This document shows positions 54,922-64,000 of a stretch of DNA of 64,000 nt, in pieces (position 1 is the first letter of the stretch; each line of letters opens with the position of its first letter). The DNA is from Bactrocera neohumeralis (Eukaryota; Arthropoda; Insecta; Diptera; Tephritidae), in assembly GCF_024586455.1 (NCBI RefSeq), contig NC_065923.1, forward strand, positions 41,030,370 through 41,094,369, written 5' to 3'. The position numbers were made by a program, and so were the translations under genes. The notes below the pieces were generated by a model that ran no database searches, was not told where the DNA came from, and saw only the letters and a list, made by a program, of their open reading frames with translations.

Positions 54922-55720
54922 TTGTACACGTATTTTTTGGCTCCATAAGAAGGTTAAGTTCGAAGATGGGCAAAATCGGCCCACTGCCACGCCCACAAAA
55001 TGGCTAAACCGAAAACCTATAAAGTGTCATAACTAAGCCATAAATAAAGATTTTAAAGTGAAATTTGGCACAAAGGATCGCGTTAGGGAGGTTTGAACGT
55101 AATTTTTTTTGAAAAGTGGGTGTGGCGCCGCACCCTACTAAGTTCTTTGTACATATCTCGGAAACTACTATAGCTATGTCAACCAAACTCTATAGAGGCG
55201 TTTCCTTCAGGCATTTCCATATATAGTTCAAAAATGGAAGAAATCGGATAATAACCACGCCCACTTCCCATACAAAGGTTATGTTGAAAATCACTAAAAT
55301 TGCGTTAACCGACTAAAAAAAAAACGTCAGAAACACTAAATTTTACGGAAGAAATGGCAGAAGGAAGCTGCACCCAGGCTTTTTTTTTTAATTGAAAATG
55401 GGCGTGGCGTCGCCCACTTATGGACTAAAAACCATACCTCAGGAACTACTAGACCGATTTCAATGAAATTCGGTATATAATATTTTCTTAACACCTTGAT
55501 GACATGTACAAAATATGGATGAAATCGGTTCACAACCACGCCTTCTTCCAATATAACGCTATTTTGAATTCCATCTGATGCCTTTTCTGTATAATACGAG
55601 TATATACATTAGGAACCAATGATGATAGCGGAATAAAACTTTACACAAGTACGGTATTTGAAAAATATATAAATGACGGATAATGAAATCTCGATTATCA
55701 CTCTATCATGTTATTTATAT
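54922..55720 (-). repeat. repeat B copy 3, truncated at the hairpin
   Basis: It matches 38966-39750 closely, beginning at TGTACACGTATTTTTTGGCT. The GTCY microsatellite and the right end of the unit are missing, replaced by the inverted repeat. The head hairpin end is also missing. Confidence 0.7.
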
Positions 55721-56280
55721 GAAAAATAGAAAATTTATAGAGGCACCTCTTAATATTAATATTAAGAGCTCATCTTTTGAGTGACTTTCTTTTTCACATT
55801 TCCGAAAGTTTTTAGCCTGTTTTTCAGTTGAAAAAAAAAGGTTGACTCAGAATGACACACCCGAATGTATATAGTTATAAGGAACAATTTTTTTGAAGCG
55901 AGAAACTTAATTTGTAAATCATTGGCGAAAATAAACATTTTATTGAATGAAAGTTCAAGACACGTATGTGAATAAATTGATATTATTTGTTTTCAATCCA
56001 TTTTATTCCAATTCTATCTATTGGAAATATTAGTATTGAATTCAGCTTTGCAGCTTCTGGGTTTAGCGATAGCATGGTCCATGCGGATATAAAACTAAAA
56101 AGCTTTTCTAACTTGCAGATCACTATATATATAGTACATCGACTTTAGCCCAGCTACAATAGATATTTATTTCCCCACGAAAAGAGTATTTGAAGAATAT
56201 TAAACATATACCACTAACAACTATTAAAAACTTTGACTATTATTTTAAGGTTTTAAGATTTATTTAATTCTTTTTTCATA
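55721..56280. other. no recognised feature
   Basis: AT-rich spacer on the 3' side of cuticle gene 10. Confidence 0.4.
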
Positions 56281-56330
56281 TTGGCTAAGATCATCACAGT
56301 TTCCAAAATTAAATATTTTATATTCCCAAT

Positions 56331-56735
56331 CTATTTCTTCAACACAGCAACAGCTGGGGCAGCAGCAAGAACTGGTGCTGGCGCGGCGACTACTGGAGCA
56401 GCAGCATAGGCAGCTGGGAAAGCGGCGGAGTGGGCAATCGAGTGAGCTGAGTAGCTGCTGGCATAGGGTGCGACGTAGCCGGCATATCCTGCGGTGTAGG
56501 CGAGGGGTGCTGAGTAAGCAGCGGCGACTGGAGCGGCATAGGCAGCAGCAACTGGGGCAGCAGCTAAAGGAGCGGAGTAAGCCAATGGAGCAGCCAAGAG
56601 ACCGGGCTTAGCAGCACCGAAGGCAACAGCGAAGAGAGCCAAGAAACAGACAGCAAACTGTAAAAATACAAGAGTTAATATACGGCTTATTGAATGGCTT
56701 GGAAAATTATTTTTCGGACTTACCAATTTGAACAT
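56331..56735 (-). CDS. cuticular protein, array gene 10
   Basis: Exons 56735-56724 (MFKL) and 56657-56331, 66-nt intron, 112 residues. Protein nearly equal to gene 9 but with the usual SAPLAAAPVAA and a Lys-Lys end (AVAVLKK). The intron is open in frame, as in gene 9. The TATA box is weaker (ATATAAAG), and only scattered parts of the shared upstream block are present (ACATTAATACGTCACGG near 56870), resembling gene 4 more than genes 5-9. So the coding end looks like gene 9 and the promoter like gene 4, which suggests a mosaic made by exchange. Structural cuticle role inferred. Confidence 0.85.
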   Translation of the reverse strand: MFKLVSPKNNFPSHSISRILTLVFLQFAVCFLALFAVAFGAAKPGLLAAPLAYSAPLAAAPVAAAYAAPVAAAYSAPLAYTAGYAGYVAPYASSYSAHSIAHSAAFPAAYAAAPVVAAPAPVLAAAPAVAVLKK

Positions 56736-56796
56736 TTTGTTAATTTTGGAGAAGATGTAAACGAATAGTGATATAAAATATCGACAAAACGTCTGC

Positions 56797-56804
56797 CTTT
56801 ATAT
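56797..56804 (-). promoter_or_regulatory. TATA-like box of cuticle gene 10
   Basis: CTTTATAT (ATATAAAG on the coding strand), 62 bp upstream of the ATG. Confidence 0.55.
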
Positions 56805-57031
56805 CTGAAATGTGTGCAGACAAATGTTAAGTAGACGTGCTTATGCTACAAATTAGACATTAATACGTCACGGTTCTTCGTTGGTTGCATGAGTTACATT
56901 CAGTAAATAAAACTACCTAAGTATTTCATGCAGTTTGCTTGGACTTTTTGAATCTTTTAAAGAATTCACTTGGAGTGTATGTATATAGCGGTGTAGGCGT
57001 AAATTAATAACAGAAAAAACATCGGAGTTAA

Positions 57032-57741
57032 GGGGGTACTCTCATGTGAACGCATACATTTTACCACTTTTTAGGAAAATTTTTTTTATGCGACAACAAA
57101 ATTCAATCTTTTTAATTTTTAATAAATTATTATTTATTTTGAAATGTACAAAAAAAAATTTTTTTTTCGTTTCTTACATTTTTAATATATTTTTTTTTAA
57201 ATCAAAATAGTCCCCAACAAAAAAAAGTAGTTCACTGGTTATGGTGATAGCGGCTGTTCATGTTGTCTGAAATAAAAAAATCGAATGGATTATTATTCAG
57301 TAGTTCTGCGGTTATCGTCCCTACCAAATATCATCAATTTCATTACAAAAAAAATGTCGAACTTCAAAAAAAAGTCACGAAAATCTTGTTTTTTTTCGTT
57401 AAAAAAAATATGAAAATATTTTCGAAAATAAACAATTCTGGTAGGGACGATAACTATAAATGAGTAGAAGAACGTATGTAAATTTTAAAGCAATCGGTTA
57501 AATACTTTTTTTTTAGAACCATGACAGTTTCAGGAAAAGATGATTCGAGAAAAATGCGTTTAGAAACGTAGCAGCTGCAGACTTGTCATGGCGCCTGGTA
57601 GACAGTCGCTTACGACACGTCGGCGACTATGAGCTGTAACTTATCAAATACTATTAATTTCGGTCTGAATTTTTCAAAGCATTTTTTAATAGGTTTATCT
57701 GTCTTTTCGATTTTTCGAAGTGATTACATGAGAATACCCCC
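57032..57741. mobile_element. 710-bp MITE with TTAA duplication
   Basis: TTAA at 57028-57031 and 57742-57745. Inverted ends GGGGGTACTCTCATGTGA and TTACATGAGAATACCCCC differ at two positions. The interior is very AT-rich with no transposase. TTAA target duplications are characteristic of the piggyBac superfamily; membership is inferred from that alone. Confidence 0.75.
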
Positions 57742-57745
57742 TTAA

Positions 57746-58449
57746 GGAGTGGGGTGTGTCAAATTAGTACATCAAACGCTGGAAGCCGAATTAATGATAA
57801 TATCACTAAAAAAAAAATAACACTGGAAATAATCGAACCCGACCATAATTTTGGTTGTCTATGAGCTCATAAACATTGAACAAAACAAAGCTCAAAGTAT
57901 AGGTGCCGTACGAGTTAACGCAAGAAAACCTTATAGACTGAATTTCCATCTGTGAATCGCAACAATCGATCAATTTCTGAAACGGATGATTGATGGTAAT
58001 GAAAAGTAGGTCCGTTGTAACAACTTAAATAATTGAGAACGGTCCTTAAAGAAATCGCGAAGAGCCGGCGCTAACTGTGACCAAGCAATAGTTTCAACGG
58101 CAGACGTGTCTACGTAACCAGAACTCAGCAGAATTCTGCCGCTACAACAACAACCACAACCAAGCCAGCATCAGAAAGTTTTAGCAATGTGTTTGTTGGG
58201 ATTGGCGGATAATCATGTACTATGGACCTTTTCCCATACGGCCAACTCTTCGGTCATATACTGTCAACAGTTGGACCGTCTTAAGAAGGCTATCGCCTAG
58301 AAGAAACAGCAAAATTGTGTTCTTATGCATCTATCTTAAAGTTCGGAACTTACTAATACTTTAATTAATACTTACACTTATATTGTAATTCTTAGTTTGC
58401 AATATTCGCCTCTACTCTCTCTCTGAAAAACATTTCATTCTTACTCATT
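57746..58449. other. no recognised feature
   Basis: Spacer of 0.7 kb. A CAACAACAACCACAACCAAG run is at 58145-58164. Confidence 0.35.
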
Positions 58450-58654
58450 TTAATTTATTGTTATACCCTGATCAAGTGTACTTAAATTTTCCACGAAGTT
58501 AGTCATGTCCGTCTGTATAAACGCGAACTAGTCCTTGAAATATTGATCTGAAGTTTGCACACGTTCTTTTCTCACAAAAACGCTGCTCATTTGTCGGGAC
58601 CGTCGATATCGGATCACTATGGCGTATAGTTTTCAAACAAACTGAATGATCGAA
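58450..58654 (+). repeat. repeat family A, left-end fragment
   Basis: 'TTATACCCTGATCAAGTGTACT', then 'CATGTCCGTCTGTATAAACGCG', 'GCTGCTCATTTGTCGGGACCG' and 'TCGATATCGGATCACTATGGC' follow the family order, ending abruptly at the M1 relic. Confidence 0.55.
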
Positions 58655-58691
58655 ATCAACCTTCTCGACCTTCTCAATCGATATCGCTTCG

Positions 58692-58699
58692 CTCTATAG
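58692..58699. repeat. left 8-bp target duplication of hAT
   Basis: CTCTATAG, repeated as ATCTATAG at 60896-60903 with one mismatch. Confidence 0.8.
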
Positions 58700-60895
58700 C
58701 AGTGTTTCCCAAAGTGGGCGATAACGCCCCCTTGTGGTCGGTGCAGGTGTCAATTAAGATCCTTTTTTTACAAATGTATTTCTAGGAAAAATAAGAATTC
58801 ATATTTTTGGACTACTATATAATAATTGTGCTTAAGCATTCCTATATAAACAATGTAATATTTATTTTATATTCATTTGTGGTTTTGCGCGCAATAGATG
58901 AGCATTACTTACGCCTCCTTTACACTACTCGCGAAGTTAAATGTATTTCTCAAAGTAAAACAATGAAGGAAGTAAAAAAGAAGAGACGGCAATACTGTGC
59001 AGAATACATTAAATTCGGATTCATTGGAAATCCCACAAACCCATCCTCGCCTTTGTGTCTTCTATGTCTAAAAACATTTTCGAATGAAGCAATGAAGCCT
59101 TCAAGACTGCAAGATCATTTGAATAAATTGCATCCAGATAAGAATGTTGCATATTTTCAAGACCTAGAGAAGAAGCCTAATACTCAGCCAAGTGTAGCAA
59201 AACTATTTTCGGCGGCTGCTATGCAAGATGACGACGGACTTCGAGCTTCGTACAATATCTCTTTGTTAATTGCTCAAAAAGGCAAACCACATAACATCGG
59301 AGAAGAGTTAATATTGCCAGCAATAAATGAAGTAATAACGACCGTGCTTCATAAACCGGCCGCAGATATTATCCGAAAAATTCCTTTGAGTAATAATTCT
59401 GTGCAAAGGCGAATTGATGAAATGGCTGAAAACATTGAAGAATCATTGTGCGATCACTTGAGGTCAAGTCAATTTTCAATTCAGCTGGATGAGTCCACTT
59501 TACCAACTAATGAAGCATTGTTGTTGTCTTACGTGAGTTTTATTAAAGATGAGAAAATATGTGAAGAACTATTATTTGATAGAAATTTAGAGACCGATAC
59601 AAAAGGCGAAACCATATTCAAAATATTGGAAAAGTTTTGCGATGAGAAAGAAATTCCTTTGAAAAATATTATTTCAATTGCTACGGATAGCGCTCCGCCT
59701 ATGACAGGGTGCCATAAAGGCTTCATAGCGTACTTAAAAAATAAAATTCCAGATGTCCTTGGTGTACATTGCGTTATTCATAGACAACATTAAGTTGCTA
59801 GAAACTTAAGTGAAAAACTATTTCAATCACTGCAATATGTCATCAAAGCAGTCAATAAAATCCGCAACAGCTCTTTGAATGATGGATTATTTCATCAGCT
59901 TTTTGTTACTAATGACGAGGATTTCAATCGTTTGTTGTTTCATACTGAAGTTCGTTGGCTATCAAGAGGCAATTGTCTGACTCGATTCTACAACTGTTTG
60001 CAAGGCGATAAACTAAATTTAATTAAAACAAGAAACGTCGTTGCTGCTTTCGCAGCCAAACTGCTTCTACACAAAAAGAATCTGGGCAGACGTGAGTTTC
60101 ACAACTTTCCGAATTTATCAGTATCATGCAGTAACGACGAATTGTTTGCCTACTGCCAACATTTGGAAAACCTCCACATTGACTTCTCCGAACGATACCA
60201 GGACATTTTGAACTTGGAAATACCAGGCTGGGTGTTGGATCCGTTTTCAAATGTCAACACAGCAATGTTACCTCAGCTGGGAGAAGACCTTAAAGAATTG
60301 ACAACAAACGAGGAAATAAAAATCAAGTTCAAAAATGGTTACCAAGAATTTTGGCTACAAAAACCGATCTCGCAATTGTACCCTGGATTGTGGTCAATCG
60401 TTCAACGATTCTTGATAGCATTCCCATCGTCATATTTGTGTGAACGTGGATTTAGTGCTGTGACAACACTGCTTACTAAAAATAGAAATCGTTTGCTTGT
60501 TACCGTACGTGGCGACTTGTGACTGTTCTTGAGTAAATTGGAACCTGATATTAACAAAATTATTTTATATTTTTATATATGGATCGATTATTTTAGTGTT
60601 ATTTTTAATAAAATATTCTCTGTTTTAATACTATAAAGTTTTGTTTCAATAATCATTCTTATTGGCAGGTGGAGCCCGTAAGAGTTAACTTGAGACCTAA
60701 CTACTACTGCGCTCAGGTTTCAAGTTGCTGGTTATAGGAAAAGTTTCGTTTAAGATTCTCCGTTAATATACATATATAGGTCACAATAATTAATTTGAAG
60801 TTATATTGGTTTTTAAATAGGTGAAAAAATGGGGGCGCTAAAAAATTTTTTATTCTCAAAGTGGGCGGTAGACAAAATAAGTTTGGGAACCACTG
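58700..60895 (+). mobile_element. 2196-bp hAT transposon (ZBED/SCAND3-like)
   Basis: The ends are CAGTGTTTCCCAAAGTGGGC and, inverted, CAGTGGTTCCCAAACTTA, with a second GTGGGCGGTAGA word inside the right end. The 8-bp target duplication and CAGTG termini are standard for hAT. It carries one transposase gene with two in-frame stops and no frameshift that I can see, so it is among the more recent DNA transposon arrivals in the window. Confidence 0.85.
58963..60522 (+). pseudogene. hAT transposase with one internal stop (about 519 codons)
   Basis: The chosen start MKEVKKKRRQYCAEYIKFGF gives a BED-type zinc finger (CLLCLKTFSNEAMKPSRLQD then HLNKLH, C2-H2 spacing). The catalytic domain follows with IQLDESTLPTNEALLLSYVS (first Asp) and ISIATDSAPPMTG (second Asp), then GVHCVIHRQH. 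A TAA at 59791-59793 replaces the Leu expected after HRQH. The same frame continues: VRWLSRGNCLTRFYNCL, then WVLDPFSNVN, and the C-terminal dimerisation block ERGFSAVTTLLTKNRNRL. A TGA at 60520-60522 stands where the family has Arg, followed in frame by LFLSKLEPDINKI, so a short tail is also lost. It would cut and paste hAT copies if intact. Confidence 0.85.
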
Positions 60896-60903
60896 ATCTA
60901 TAG
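60896..60903. repeat. right 8-bp target duplication of hAT
   Basis: ATCTATAG, partner of 58692-58699. Confidence 0.8.
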
Positions 60904-61222
60904 GCTTTAAGTTCCAAGAAGATCCGACATTTTCGAGCCTAATTTTGTTCAGCAATGAGGCCCGTTTCTGACTCAATGGGTATGAAAAAAAAAATTGCAA
61001 AATTGGGACAAAGAGCAACCTGAAGAGATTCAAGAGCTGCCATTTCATCCCAGACAAATAACGGTTTGGTGTGGGTTCTGGGCCGGTGTAATCATCGGCA
61101 TTCATGGGAACATTTGCCAAAGAATGTTCGTTTGAATGATATTAGATATTCCCCATTAAATTTTAAGTTTATTTGTTTTTCTGTAAAAAAAGTAGGGGAC
61201 CCCGAAATGGATCACCCTTTTA

Positions 61223-62080
61223 ACGTCGGCTTAACCGAAGTGAACATTTATTTCTTGTTTATTATGAATAAATCCGAACTATCAAAAAGTAATCAAATTT
61301 ATATTCTATATATATATACATATATATGTATATCACGTACGTTATATATATTTATATTGTGACAGGCATTTGCTTGGACTTAATTGCGTTCAATTAGGAA
61401 ATTAATAACATTTCAACTATTGGAAGAACGCTCTACTTTACACGTGCCAAAACTTTTAAACTCTACTAAATAAATACCAGTTGTTGTTGCAAAAATGAAC
61501 GCCATCAGCTGGTGCGTAGGCTTTGCAATGTATCACGTGAGTGGCGTACCTAAACCACAAGCACAGTCATATATCATGGTACGCTCCATTTGTCGAGCAA
61601 AGGTAAAAAGTTAAACAGTGTTAAATGTCCAAAAAACCAAGTACAACAACAACAAGCATAAAAATGCTATTTGCAAATGGTAAGGAGAGGTGTTTTGCAT
61701 AAAAATTGTATTGGCGCATGCGCGACTGCCAGCTAGCAAAGCCGCTGCCATCCTCAACACGACAGATGGCCGTGAATATTAGCGTCAACACACACATAGG
61801 CACATATGTGGATAGCCAAGTACGTGATCTGCTTTGATTACCATTGCATTTTTGGCTTTATGCTCTTCACTTGAGCGCTGGAATTTTGGCAATTTACCTT
61901 TGAAATTAGCTAAATGCTAAAAATTGTGGGGAATTCGTGTGGCGAAATGACTTGTGAATATGCAACTAGCATTTGCTCATGCTATAAAAAATCAGAAGGA
62001 ATTTTTGCAATCACTTTTTATTTATTTATTTATTTATTTCTATATTGGCTTATTTGCCAAAAATGAGCAATATCTCGTGC
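61223..62080. other. upstream region of cuticle gene 11; otherwise unassigned
   Basis: (TA)n-rich DNA at 61304-61345 and a (TTTA)n microsatellite at 62017-62040. No coding region is recognised. It is the intergenic flank between the array and its inverted member. Confidence 0.45.
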
Positions 62081-62086
62081 GGCGCC

Positions 62087-62094
62087 TATAAAAG
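62087..62094 (+). promoter_or_regulatory. TATA box of cuticle gene 11
   Basis: TATAAAAG, 111 bp before the ATG, in a GGCGCC context. The longer spacing implies a longer 5' untranslated leader than in the minus-strand genes. Confidence 0.75.
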
Positions 62095-62197
62095 CCCAAC
62101 CAAGGCAACCAACTCCACATAATCGTCTACAGCCGCACTGTAAGCACACAAAGAATTTCAGTCTTTGAAAAGAATCACTCCAAAAACACTTAACAAA

Positions 62198-62701
62198 ATG
62201 TTCAAATTGGTAAGTAACAGGAGAAAGTATATTGCTGACCAGTTGCGCTAATAAGAATAATATTACTTTTCCTTTCAGTTCGCTCTCTGCTTCGTAGCCC
62301 TCTTCGCCTGTGCCTTCGGTGCCGCCAAACCAGCGCTCCTGGCTTCTCCATTGGCGTACTCAGCCCCTCTAGCCGCTGCTCCTGTTGCTGCTGCCTACGC
62401 CGCGCCTGTAGCCGCTGCTTACTCCGCTCCTCTCGCCTACACCGCAGGTTATGCGCCCTACATCGCTCCCTATGCTAGCAGCTACACTGCTCATGGCGTC
62501 GCACACACTGCTGCCTTCCCTGCTGCCTACGCTGCTGCTCCATATGTCGCTTCATATGCCGCTCCAGCCGTAGTTCCCGCTGCACGCTTCGTCGCCCCAG
62601 CAGCTCCAGTAGTTGCCGCTGCACCCGCACCCGTCGTAGCTGCTGCTCCCGCAGTTGCCGCAGCCCCAGCCATCGCTGCTGTTCCAGTTGTGAAGAAATA
62701 A
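62198..62701 (+). CDS. cuticular protein, array gene 11 (inverted, diverged, longest)
   Basis: Exons 62198-62209 (MFKL) and 62279-62701, 69-nt intron (GTAAGT...TTTCAG), 144 residues. Signal peptide MFKLFALCFVALFACAFG. The first half mirrors the array (AAKPALLASPLAYSAPL, AAYAAPVAAAYSAPL), but the core reads YTAGYAPYIAPYASSYTAHG. The tail is about 32 residues longer, with YVASYAAPAVVPAARFVAPA and four AAAPA-type units ending AAVPVVKK. The single Arg in the tail and extra Tyr are not found in genes 1-10. The polyadenylation signal AATAAA is at 62761-62766. It may be the ancestral or an independently conserved family member, since it escapes the sequence uniformity of the minus-strand copies. Secreted structural cuticle protein inferred. 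Confidence 0.9.
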
Positions 62702-62760
62702 GTCTTTAGTTTGTGATTGGACGATAGAATTTGAATCGATGAGGATAAAGCAAAAATAAT

Positions 62761-62766
62761 AATAAA
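62761..62766 (+). terminator. polyadenylation signal of cuticle gene 11
   Basis: AATAAA, 60 bp after the stop codon. Confidence 0.65.
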
Positions 62767-62769
62767 AAA

Positions 62770-64000
62770 AAACTCAACGAACTGATTTAACTTCTTATTC
62801 GAATTTCAAAGGTATAAGGGTTGGGTTTTAGGTTAGGTTCGCTCTTAAAAGAGCTACATGTGAAGAAAACGTCTGACACCCCTTTAGATATAAATCAATA
62901 TAATAAGCCTTATCGCCTTATGAATTTGTTGTTTTTTAGAAGGAATCTCATCGTGGTAAACTCAAACCAATTAGAACAGCCGGAACTATAGATTAAATAC
63001 AATTATATTAAAACCTTCTTTTCGATTTGGAAATACTTGTTTTGAAGTTCATATTTCTCTTTACAATTAGAAAAAATATTCATTAGATGCCAAATAGGCC
63101 CCTCTACAGATTACGTGCATTAATTTATATTTGCAGTGTCCCTAGACCAGAGATTCCTTCGGACTGCAATAGTTATTTAAAAGAGTAATATTTTTTCCCT
63201 TTTACTGATTTTTTCATAAAGTTAAATTAATGAGATAACTGTCTAAAGACCTTAGTTGATTAGAAATTTTTACCTCTGCAGAGCAGATTTGACTGAATTA
63301 ATGGATTGTCTTTAATCGTCAAGCGAAAGCTGACCTCTGTGGCAGATGAGATGAATTCAATACGAACCTAGCTCCTTTTATCATTGTTCTTATACAAATA
63401 TATATACCATCTGATAAAAATTGGTCCAGATGGACTACATTTTCATATATTTTACTAAAAATCTCCTTGGAAATAGAGTTCTGAGCCAATACAAGCATGC
63501 CAAAGCTTAATCCTACTTTCATACACTTTTTGTGTGTCTCGACTGGTATGGCCTACAGTGGCTTCAGCGAATTTTGGTTTTTATGAATTAATTTCAGCAC
63601 CAGTCGCTAGATGGTTGGACAGCTTCGATGTCATATTCTTAAACCCATCTCTTGTTAACACTAATGATACCTTCATACCTAAAGTATTGAGCAAAATTTG
63701 TTCAGTCGACACATAGAAGTTATAGAGAAGATTCTTTGCTATCACTCTAATGCCAACAAGTCGATTTACCTAAACACTGTTTCTTACACTTTCTCGATTT
63801 TAAACAGAGGTGGATGGACGACTTTAAATGCACTAACGCTTGGTGAGGGGCTTTATCTATAATATTACAATATAAGCTAGTTTGACTTCGTATAGTGTGA
63901 TACGGTACTTAATATATGATATTGTATACGTATATATTTTCCCGTAGTTCCTAGGTAGAACATAGGGCCTCAATCTTAAATTTGTTTACTTCGGTTTCGG
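62770..64000. other. no recognised feature
   Basis: AT-rich DNA to the window edge. Short ORFs at 63319-63522 (minus) and 63534-63716 (plus) show no family pattern. Confidence 0.4.

Larger units (their letters stand above)
58655..61222 (+). pseudogene. mariner-like element M1 relic split by the hAT
   Basis: Left piece 58655-58699 (CTCGACCTTCTCAATCGATA...). Right piece 60896-61222 reads SSKKIRHFRA-like text, FQEDPTFSSLILFSNEARF-like text in a shifted frame (SDEAHF with Asp now Asn) and WCGFWAGVIIG-like text. It then ends with AAAAAAGTAGGGGACCCC. Joining the flanks across the hAT restores the same order as 19930-19990. The left portion of M1 is missing because it abuts repeat A. Confidence 0.65.

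Noticed and set aside
18631..56735. CRISPR-like interpretation of regularly spaced near-identical units
   Set aside because: The units are spliced eukaryotic genes of about 400 bp spaced 2-6 kb apart; nothing resembles short repeats with unique spacers.
61304..61345. TA-rich run as an origin or promoter
   Set aside because: Simple (TA)n repeat with no gene start nearby; the gene 11 TATA box is 740 bp further on.

Overview
This is an AT-rich, intron-containing eukaryotic window. Short 63-79 nt introns, TATA boxes, AATAAA signals, insect cuticle proteins and an insect-type mobile-element load all point to a higher dipteran. The repeat families (GTCY-microsatellite repeats with a TTCGG...CCGAA hairpin near one end) and the mariner mix look like a tephritid fruit fly of the Bactrocera/Zeugodacus kind. 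That species guess is from memory of such genomes, not proven here.

The only convincing host genes are eleven copies of one small gene family between 18.6 and 62.7 kb. Ten lie tandemly on the minus strand (stop codons at 18631, 24006, 27795, 31825, 34081, 37973, 42477, 48189, 52433 and 56331). An eleventh, more divergent copy lies on the plus strand (62198-62701) and closes the array. Every copy has a 12-nt first coding exon (MFKL), a 63-79 nt phase-0 intron and one GC-rich second exon. The product is a secreted protein of 104-144 residues, rich in Ala, Pro, Val and Tyr, with no cysteine after the signal peptide. This is the pattern of low-complexity structural cuticular proteins (825-Oak-like in Drosophila). 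Most copies share a TATA box about 60-90 bp before the ATG and a further upstream block, which suggests shared regulation.

Left flank (1-18.5 kb): no host gene recognised. It holds mobile-element remains: mariner/Tc1 transposase relics, two LINE fragments, a hAT relic, DINE-1/mini-me-like repeats and a relic of an arthropod repeat-associated protein I recognise but cannot name. Several 0.5-1.5 kb stretches hold nothing I can identify.

Array (18.6-62.7 kb): the spacers are packed with nested insertions whose order can be read from the sequence. A Tc3-like element (21741-23321) has TA target duplications and 200-bp-spaced double terminal sites. A 2.2-kb hAT (58700-60895) has an 8-bp target duplication and splits an older mariner-like element. 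A LINE (39810-40577) has a perfect 11-bp target duplication inside a DINE-like repeat. A roughly 3-kb segment carrying cuticle gene 7 was duplicated with gene 8 (42.0-45.0 versus 47.7-51.9 kb), and a LINE then entered only the second copy. Every transposase and reverse transcriptase I examined closely is broken, truncated or lacks a catalytic residue.

Right end (62.8-64 kb): no feature recognised.
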